Assembly (NCBI GenBank): GCA_945888585.1
Contig: CAMDAI010000062.1
Coordinates: 1-7,297, forward strand
DNA from: Rickettsia typhi
GTDB lineage: Bacteria; Pseudomonadota; Alphaproteobacteria; Rickettsiales; UBA1997
DNA length: 7,297 nucleotides
Direction: 5' to 3'
Below are positions 1 through 4,770 of this stretch, piece after piece; position 1 is the first letter of the stretch; every line of letters begins with the position of its first letter. Made by a program: the position numbers and the translations under genes. The notes beneath the pieces are model-generated. The model was not told the origin of the DNA. It ran no database searches and worked only from the letters and a program-made list of their open reading frames with translations.

Positions 1-276
1 TTATTTATGGGATTAATCGGCATAGTAATTGCTTCTGTAGTTAATATTTTCCTAAAAAGTTCAGGATTGGATTTTGTAGTTTCAATTCTTTCAGTAATTA
101 TTTTTACTGGTTTAACTGCTTATGATTCACAAAGAATTAAATCAATGTACTATCAATTGGCTGGTTCTGGAGATGCAATCTCCAAAGCTGCCATTATGGG
201 TGCTTTAAGTCTTTATATGGATTTCATTAATCTATTTATAACTATGCTTAGATTTTTCGGTGATAGAAGAGACTAA
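1..276 (+). CDS. BI-1 / YbhL family membrane protein, C-terminal part (5' truncated by window edge)
   Basis: This is the 3' end of a gene that is open from base 1, so the true start lies outside the window and the ATG at 7 is probably internal. About 91 residues are visible, ending in TAA at 274-276. There are three hydrophobic stretches: one around GLIGIVIASVVNIFL, one around VVSILSVIIFTGL, and one around IMGALSLYMDFINLFITML. The segment GLTAYDSQRIK, the run ALSLYMDFINLF and the final FFGDRRD are hallmarks of the Bax inhibitor-1/YbhL/YccA family, multi-pass inner-membrane proteins of about 220-240 residues. Some members are pH-sensitive Ca2+ leak channels, and YccA modulates FtsH. The role of this particular protein is not known. 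It ends in an intrinsic terminator and looks like an ordinary chromosomal neighbour, unrelated to the restriction locus. Confidence 0.85.
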   Translation, partial: LFMGLIGIVIASVVNIFLKSSGLDFVVSILSVIIFTGLTAYDSQRIKSMYYQLAGSGDAISKAAIMGALSLYMDFINLFITMLRFFGDRRD

Positions 277-297
277 TTCGTAAAATTTCTAAATTTC

Positions 298-331
298 AAA
301 AAGGTCTGTCTTTAAAAAGCAGGCCTTTTTT
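298..331 (+). terminator. Intrinsic terminator of the BI-1 family gene
   Basis: An 11-bp stem is formed by AAAAAGGTCTG (298-308) and CAGGCCTTTTT (320-330), with one G-T wobble. The loop is 11 nt, and the 3' arm runs directly into a six-T tract (326-331). It starts 21 nt after the stop codon of the BI-1 gene. The A-run on the 5' side could let it also work on the opposite strand, stopping transcripts that run past hsdR and the tRNA. Confidence 0.85.
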
Positions 332-336
332 GTTAC

Positions 337-365
337 TTGATTTTTTATTTATATTCGATTAACTT
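337..365 (+). promoter_or_regulatory. Possible tRNA-Asn promoter
   Basis: TTGATT (337-342) matches the -35 consensus reasonably well. After 17 bp, TAACTT (360-365) is a weak -10. This would start transcription near 372, about 22 nt before the mature tRNA. The tRNA needs its own promoter because a terminator separates it from the upstream gene. The -10 match is poor and an alternative TATATT lies at 350-355, so the exact placement is uncertain. Confidence 0.25.
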
Positions 366-375
366 TTTCGCTCCC

Positions 376-390
376 TGAAAGTTACTTTCA
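376..390. repeat. Perfect 15-bp palindrome just upstream of the tRNA
   Basis: TGAAAGT-T-ACTTTCA is a perfect inverted repeat with a single central base, ending 3 bp before the first base of the tRNA. In the tRNA precursor it would fall in the 5' leader removed by RNase P. It could be an operator-like site or chance. No function can be assigned from sequence. Confidence 0.4.
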
Positions 391-393
391 TAT

Positions 394-468
394 TCCTTGG
401 TAGCTCAGTGGTAGAGCAATTGGCTGTTAACCAATTGGTCGGGGGTTCGAATCCCTCCCAAGGAGCCA
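394..468 (+). tRNA. tRNA-Asn (anticodon GTT), CCA encoded
   Basis: A full cloverleaf can be drawn. The acceptor stem TCCTTGG/CCAAGGA (394-400 with 458-464) pairs perfectly. The D stem is GCTC/GAGC. The anticodon stem ATTGG/CCAAT encloses CTGTTAA, with anticodon GTT at 426-428. The T stem is GGGGG/CCCTC with one G-T pair around TTCGAAT. The discriminator is G465, followed by an encoded CCA (466-468). This is the asparagine acceptor that reads AAC and AAU. The encoded CCA and standard arm lengths indicate a functional gene. Its 3' end faces the restriction locus, the usual orientation when a tRNA serves as an island attachment site. Confidence 0.97.
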
Positions 469-495
469 GACTTTCTCTGGCTTCATCTCGTTTTT
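462..495 (+). terminator. Hairpin overlapping the tRNA 3' end, candidate terminator
   Basis: GCCAGA (465-470) and TCTGGC (476-481) form a perfect 6-bp stem with a 5-nt loop. The stem extends to 9 bp (462-470 with 476-484) with one G-T pair. A five-T run follows at 491-495, six bases after the stem, so it is not a textbook terminator. The 5' arm includes the discriminator base and CCA of tRNA-Asn, so hairpin formation would compete with the acceptor stem. The same hairpin lies downstream of hsdR on the other strand, where no T-run follows. Confidence 0.4.
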
Positions 496-513
496 ATCAA
501 ATTAGATTATTTT

Positions 514-2877
514 TCATTGCCGCACTGTTGCCGCATTTGAAGTGGCTGTTTGTTGGTATAGATATTTTTGAAAATCTATAAATAATAAGCTAATCTTCTT
601 AGGCTCCCCCAAAATGCTCTTGGCATCTTCTAAAGATTGATATTTGTTTGTAAGTAGAGTTGGTAATTTATCTTGATCAAGCTCTTCAACGCCGCTTTCA
701 ATATACTTACTTAAAACAAAATCAATAAATTCACTTTCCTTGTCATTAAGGTTTGTAAAGATGGCATTTTTTGCCAACTTAACCCTAGCTTTTCTTGTAA
801 TTGGCTGGTGCGAGTTAAACACATATTCTAAAACATCAAACAAATCACTTTTTTCAGCATCAATTAGTTTTTGAAGTGTTTTTAATTCATCTTTTCCAAA
901 ACCTTCTTCATCTAATTTTTCCAATAAGGCTTTTCTTGTATCTGGCTTACTCCAAATTTTTCTAAGCTCATCTTCGCTTTTAAATAAATCTGGCATTTTA
1001 CCAAATAAATTTTGCATGAATTCTGGTGCGCTAATTGGCTTACCTTCTTTGCTCCAAAAGGAGGTTGCCATCATGTGCTGTATTTCTCTTTCTTTGCCAT
1101 CACTTAATTTTATTTTTATGCGCTTCCTTTTTTCTTTTGCCTCCACACCATTATTATCTAGTTCTTTTGGATCAATATTTGGCTCTGGCTTATCATTTGG
1201 ATCTAATGTTGGTGATTCATCCTCTAAAGCTTCTCCGTCCCACTCTGGATCTGCAAAATGATGATAAGCATCTACAAAGTCGTAAATTGTAAAGAAATAT
1301 TTACCATCAAAAAGCCTCGTTCCTCTTCCTACAATCTGTTTAAACTCTATCATTGAGTTGATAGGTCGCATTAAAACGATATTACGAATATTTCTAGCAT
1401 CAACGCCTGTTGATAGTTTTTGTGAAGTTGTCAGAATGGTTGGGATAGTCTTTTCATTATCTTGAAATTCCCTTAAAAATTGCTCGCCAATTTCTCCATC
1501 ATTTGCCGTAACACGAACACAATAATTAGGGTTTTTGCTCTTTTTGTATTGATTGACTAAGTCACGAACAGCTCCAGCGTGATCTTGGGTAGCACAAAAT
1601 ATGATAGCCTTTTCATTTTGACTAGCATCATCCATAAATATCTTAACTCTTTTGGCTTCTCTTTCTTTTATTTCAATAATTCTATTAAAATCAGGCTCTT
1701 TATAAACCCTGCCTTCTTCAATTTCACCTTCAATAATTTGGTCATCACCAACATAAACATAATCATCTAAGGTTGTTTTAATTCTCTTCACTTTAAAAGG
1801 CGTAAGAAAGCCGTCATTAATTCCCTCTTTTAGTGAATAGCTATAAACTGGCTCACCAAAATATTTATATGTATCAACATTATCTTGTCTTTTTGGCGTG
1901 GCAGTTAAGCCAAGCTGAGTGGCTGGCTGGAAATATTCTAAAATAGCTCTCCAATTTCCCTCATCATTAGCTCCGCCCCTATGACATTCATCAATAACAA
2001 TAAAATCAAAGAAGTCTTTAGGATATTGCCCAAAATAAGGCTTTGGCTTTCCTTCCTTATCAAGGCCGCTCATAAAGGTTTGAAAAATGGTAAAGAAAAT
2101 GCTGCCATTAGTTGGCACAAAACCATCTTTTTTTATTTCATTTGGTTTAATCCTTCTAAGTGCATCTTCATCAAAAGCTGAAAATGAATTATAGGCTTGA
2201 TCTGCCAGAACATTTCTATCTGCTAAAAACAAAATTCTAGGTCTTCTTGCTCCGTCTTTCTTTAAGTTCCAACGAGATTGAAATAATTTCCAAGCAATTT
2301 GAAAAGCAATAGCGGTTTTCCCCGTTCCCGTTGCAAGAGTTAATAAAATTCTTGTCCGATCATTTGCAATTGCTTCCAAAACATTTTTAACAGCAATTTC
2401 TTGATAATAACGCAGTTGCCAAGTGCCGCTTTTATCTTCAAATGGAATATTGGCAAAAGTTTCTCGCCAGTTATTTTGCTCTGGAAATGTTTTATTCCAT
2501 AGTTCGACTGGTGAAAGAAAGTTTTTAACCAAACCCTCTTCACCTGTTTTCATACAAATAGAATAGATCTCTTTGCCATTGGTTGAATATGTTGTGTCCA
2601 GCCTTAATTTATCAGCATATAATTTGGCTTGTGCCACGCCTTCACCAACACCCAAATCATCACTTTTAGCCTCAATTACCGCTAATTTAATTCCTTTATA
2701 AACCAGAATATAATCAGCAATTAAAGGCTTGCCCCTTGCGCCTGTCTTTTCAATTTTCCCATCGGTAATTTTGCAAACATCTCTTTCACGCAGTACCTTA
2801 GAGCCTTCCACAATTCCCCAGCCACACTGCCTTAGCTTTGGATCAATTAATTCTGCTCTTGTTTCTGCTTCATTCAT
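514..2877 (-). CDS. hsdR: Type I restriction enzyme R subunit (type IB / EcoEI-like)
   Basis: This 787-residue protein is the ATP-dependent DNA translocase and endonuclease subunit of a type I restriction complex. The N-terminal nuclease domain shows the PD-(D/E)xK pattern, with D55 and E69-A-K71. A superfamily 2 helicase core follows: YYQ near 157-159, Walker A ATGTGKT at 182-188, FLADRN at 217-222, DECH at 296-299, TAT at 325-327, IIFCAT at 425-430 and QIVGRGTRL at 514-522. The region from about 600 to the end fits the EcoEI R C-terminal domain that contacts the methylase. The length matches the EcoAI/EcoEI class rather than the longer EcoKI class. All catalytic motifs are intact. Translation starts at ATG 2877 without a clear Shine-Dalgarno. 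The 231-bp gap upstream carries a candidate promoter and three repeats, so hsdR may be expressed separately from hsdMS. The last residues, ending VRQ, come from the TTGCCGCA repeat. Confidence 0.95.
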   Translation of the reverse strand: MNEAETRAELIDPKLRQCGWGIVEGSKVLRERDVCKITDGKIEKTGARGKPLIADYILVYKGIKLAVIEAKSDDLGVGEGVAQAKLYADKLRLDTTYSTNGKEIYSICMKTGEEGLVKNFLSPVELWNKTFPEQNNWRETFANIPFEDKSGTWQLRYYQEIAVKNVLEAIANDRTRILLTLATGTGKTAIAFQIAWKLFQSRWNLKKDGARRPRILFLADRNVLADQAYNSFSAFDEDALRRIKPNEIKKDGFVPTNGSIFFTIFQTFMSGLDKEGKPKPYFGQYPKDFFDFIVIDECHRGGANDEGNWRAILEYFQPATQLGLTATPKRQDNVDTYKYFGEPVYSYSLKEGINDGFLTPFKVKRIKTTLDDYVYVGDDQIIEGEIEEGRVYKEPDFNRIIEIKEREAKRVKIFMDDASQNEKAIIFCATQDHAGAVRDLVNQYKKSKNPNYCVRVTANDGEIGEQFLREFQDNEKTIPTILTTSQKLSTGVDARNIRNIVLMRPINSMIEFKQIVGRGTRLFDGKYFFTIYDFVDAYHHFADPEWDGEALEDESPTLDPNDKPEPNIDPKELDNNGVEAKEKRKRIKIKLSDGKEREIQHMMATSFWSKEGKPISAPEFMQNLFGKMPDLFKSEDELRKIWSKPDTRKALLEKLDEEGFGKDELKTLQKLIDAEKSDLFDVLEYVFNSHQPITRKARVKLAKNAIFTNLNDKESEFIDFVLSKYIESGVEELDQDKLPTLLTNKYQSLEDAKSILGEPKKISLLFIDFQKYLYQQTATSNAATVRQ
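517..535. repeat. Two GC-rich 8-bp direct repeats, 11-bp period
   Basis: TTGCCGCA occurs at 517-524 and again at 528-535, separated by CTG. The repeats lie inside the last codons of hsdR and about 50 bp from the end of tRNA-Asn. They are much richer in G+C than their surroundings. Paired short direct repeats at one helical turn next to a tRNA 3' end resemble recombinase arm-binding sites, but this is only suggestive. Confidence 0.5.
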
Positions 2878-2890
2878 AGCAATTTTTATT

Positions 2891-2915
2891 TATTTATCAA
2901 ATAACCGTCAAATAA
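2891..2915 (-). repeat. hsdR-leader repeat, copy 1 (nearest hsdR)
   Basis: This copy holds two identical half-sites, TCAAATAA-CCG-TCAAATAA, at an 11-bp period and preceded by TATTTA on the plus strand. It ends 13 bp before the hsdR start codon. In transcription direction it is followed by TAAATA, at the spot where copy 3 has TATAAT. It lies downstream of the predicted hsdR transcription start, so a bound protein could block elongation or initiation of translation. Confidence 0.65.
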
Positions 2916-2982
2916 ATTCCTATTGGGTTTCTATTGAGTATTTATTCGTTTTCTTGCAACTTTTGATTAATAGATTTTTCTT

Positions 2983-3007
2983 TATTTATCACACAATCAT
3001 CACATAA
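2983..3007 (-). repeat. hsdR-leader repeat, copy 2 (middle)
   Basis: The half-sites are TCACACAA-TCA-TCACATAA, again preceded by TATTTA. It is identical to copies 1 and 3 at most positions, the differences lying in the spacer and in the variable third base of each half-site. In transcription direction it is followed by TAAAGA, a poor -10 hexamer. It begins 92 bp from copy 1 and 65 bp from copy 3, so the array is not evenly spaced. Confidence 0.65.
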
Positions 3008-3043
3008 CAAAGTCTTGTTTTATAAGGCTATAATCCCAAAAAG

Positions 3044-3072
3044 ATTATATTTATCATATAACAGTCACATAA
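3044..3072 (-). promoter_or_regulatory. Candidate hsdR promoter
   Basis: On the minus strand, TTATGT (3072-3067) is followed after 17 bp by a perfect TATAAT (3049-3044). The predicted transcription start is near 3037, giving an untranslated leader of about 160 nt before hsdR. The -35 is weak, as expected for a regulated promoter. The promoter coincides with repeat copy 3. It lies in the gap after the upstream gene, so restriction could be switched independently of modification. Confidence 0.5.
3048..3072 (-). repeat. hsdR-leader repeat, copy 3 (on the promoter)
   Basis: The half-sites are TCATATAA-CAG-TCACATAA, preceded by TATTTA on the plus strand. On the minus strand this copy covers exactly the -35 hexamer and 17-bp spacer of the candidate hsdR promoter and overlaps the first two bases of its TATAAT. 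This is the position expected of an operator for repression or, less likely, a class II activator site. Confidence 0.65.
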
Positions 3073-3082
3073 GAATTTTATG

Positions 3083-3141
3083 TTTATAAAGCAATTTTTA
3101 TAAAGCATTCACTGGTTTTCTTGCATATTTTGCTTTATAAA
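3083..3141. repeat. Three copies of TTTATAAAGCA around the albA-like gene stop codon
   Basis: TTTATAAAGCA occurs at 3083-3093 and 3097-3107 as direct repeats 14 bp apart. Its exact reverse complement TGCTTTATAAA is at 3131-3141, inside the coding region. Copies 2 and 3 form a perfect 11-bp inverted repeat with a 23-nt loop that contains the gene's stop codon (3109-3111). There is no T-run after the stem in transcription direction, so it is a poor intrinsic terminator. It could stabilise the mRNA 3' end or be a protein-binding site. Confidence 0.5.
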
Positions 3142-4767
3142 GTACTTTGCTGCCTTTCTTGCTCCACTTAGTGAAATTATATTCTTATCAACCATGGATT
3201 TAAGAATGCGCTTTATTTTAAATTGATTTATCTCATCCCCTATTCTTTTATGAATCTCGCCAAAAGAGCTATTAGGATATGCGGTAATGTCTTTATAAAT
3301 TAACTCTTCCAATCTATGATCTTCGATATTCTTTAAGTTAGTTTTTCCTCTAAAATTAATTTTTTTTACAAATTCTGGATTAATTGAATATTGAGTTCCT
3401 TTTCCTCTGCCAGTTTTTTTAATCAATCCGTATTGCAATAAATTGCCCAACCAATTTCTTAACCCACTTTCTTCATCTTGGTTTAGGATTTTTGAAAGTT
3501 CAGAAGAACCAAATGATTGCTGCTGAGAAATTAACCCAAGCGCAATTACTTCTTTTTGCTTTAGTTGAAATTCAGAACTCGCTTTATCCATCAATCTCAC
3601 AACTTCCTTACTAATAAATTGTTTTTTTACTATTACCGCAACTCTTTCATTTGTTTCTTTTACTATAGGAATTGATTTTCCTGATCCTAACAGTTTTGCA
3701 TAAACTAAATCATACCCACTACCTTCTTTTTCCATTAATTCTAAATCAAAGAATATTTTGGATAAATGCTCATTTCGTCTAATGGATTGACTAAGTATAT
3801 TTTTTGGGGTTACTCCATATGGTAACCTACCTGGGCTATGAATTTCTAGACGATCAGGAAATATGTTAATAAAAATATCGCCACGAGTTGTATAGGTGCG
3901 ATGAACTAAGGCGTTTACAACAAGCTCCCTAACAACCTCCATTGGAAAAAAAGGGATATTCTTGCGAAATAAACCTTCAGATATTTCAATACTCTCTTGC
4001 CAATCGGGGACGTCGTTTATTACCTTTTCCAATAATTCTTTCGGATTTAATGAATAGTCATCTAATAATAATTTCCATACTTTTTCATCATTCTCATCAT
4101 ATCTAATAATTTGTATTGCTGGCGGGTATAATAAAAAGGCTCTTTCCTCTCTGCGACCAATCCATAAAATTCCCAGATTTGTTAAATACTCTCCTTTTTG
4201 TAAAAAATAGTGGTTTAAAATTTCGTCATCGTGCATTTCTTTTATAAAATTACTAACTCTAGCCGATGATCTAACATCTTTAATGAAAGCTGATTTCTTT
4301 TGATTATCAATTATAGACTTGCTGACCTTTTTTGTCACTTGCTCTTCCCAAATGAAAGCATTTTTATCAGCTGCCAATCTAGACATTTCATCTGGTGGAA
4401 TTGGTTTACAGCTATCACCAACTCTAATATAATACTTACCATCAATTGTTGAGGCTATAGTTTGAGCATTTCTAAAGACTTGAATTTTAATATATTCTGC
4501 ACTATTTCGAGCATTTTCAATAGTGATAACTAAACCAACATGTACAGTCCTTTGGGAAATATTTGTTTGAATAATATCTGGTAAATTTTTATCCAAGATC
4601 AATTGGCTTTCTGGAGGTAGGGATTCTTTATCTTCAATACCTATAAAAATAAAGCCGCCATGAGCATTAGCAAAGGCAACGCAGTCTTTAGCCAATTCAT
4701 CCCAATTAGTGTTTTTGCCTTGTAAAAATTTTAATGACTTTTTATCTATATTTTTATTTTCTTCCAT
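3109..4767 (-). CDS. AlbA_2/Schlafen-like and GHKL-ATPase domain protein embedded in the R-M operon
   Basis: This is a 552-residue soluble protein of unrecognised specific function. Residues about 8-125 fit the AlbA_2 (formerly AAA_4, Schlafen-like) domain, with the core DCVAFANAHGGFIFIGIED at 28-46. Residues about 274-360 fit the HATPase_c_4 domain of the RecG-like, Schlafen-associated group, with E281 and N285 in ELVVNALVHR, then DRLEIHSPGRLP (305-316) and EGSGYDLV (348-355). The C-terminus contains two probable winged helices, about 405-465 (ending GRGKGTQYSI) and about 480-547 (ending GARKAAKYFI), suggesting DNA binding. The start ATG is 3 nt after the hsdMS stop and in the same frame, so the genes are translationally linked. 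The usual E.LEFK opening of AlbA_2 domains is poorly kept. Plausible roles are a transcriptional regulator of the locus or an accessory defence protein. It is not a RecG helicase. Confidence 0.8.
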   Translation of the reverse strand: MEENKNIDKKSLKFLQGKNTNWDELAKDCVAFANAHGGFIFIGIEDKESLPPESQLILDKNLPDIIQTNISQRTVHVGLVITIENARNSAEYIKIQVFRNAQTIASTIDGKYYIRVGDSCKPIPPDEMSRLAADKNAFIWEEQVTKKVSKSIIDNQKKSAFIKDVRSSARVSNFIKEMHDDEILNHYFLQKGEYLTNLGILWIGRREERAFLLYPPAIQIIRYDENDEKVWKLLLDDYSLNPKELLEKVINDVPDWQESIEISEGLFRKNIPFFPMEVVRELVVNALVHRTYTTRGDIFINIFPDRLEIHSPGRLPYGVTPKNILSQSIRRNEHLSKIFFDLELMEKEGSGYDLVYAKLLGSGKSIPIVKETNERVAVIVKKQFISKEVVRLMDKASSEFQLKQKEVIALGLISQQQSFGSSELSKILNQDEESGLRNWLGNLLQYGLIKKTGRGKGTQYSINPEFVKKINFRGKTNLKNIEDHRLEELIYKDITAYPNSSFGEIHKRIGDEINQFKIKRILKSMVDKNIISLSGARKAAKYFIKQNMQENQ

Positions 4768-4770
4768 ATC

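Noticed and set aside
1016..2181. Plus-strand open frames opposite hsdR (about 63-85 codons, including 1016-1261, 1035-1292, 1579-1770 and 1981-2181).
   Set aside because: They are antisense to well-conserved helicase coding sequence, have low-complexity composition and no recognisable domain.
2340..2543. A 67-codon minus-strand frame inside hsdR.
   Set aside because: It is a shifted frame within the helicase domain. The hsdR frame is intact across this region, so it is not evidence of a frameshift.
2729..3007. Plus-strand open frame running from inside hsdR into the gap upstream of it.
   Set aside because: It mostly mirrors the hsdR N-terminus, has no ribosome site or recognisable domain, and runs through the leader repeats.
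2891..3072. The three repeats read as a short CRISPR array.
   Set aside because: The copies are diverged, unevenly spaced (92 and 65 bp), internally made of direct half-sites, overlap a promoter, and there are no cas genes.
3109..4767. Annotation as ATP-dependent DNA helicase RecG.
   Set aside because: There are no Walker A or DExx helicase motifs. The similarity is to the AlbA_2/HATPase_c_4 proteins often mislabelled as RecG-like.
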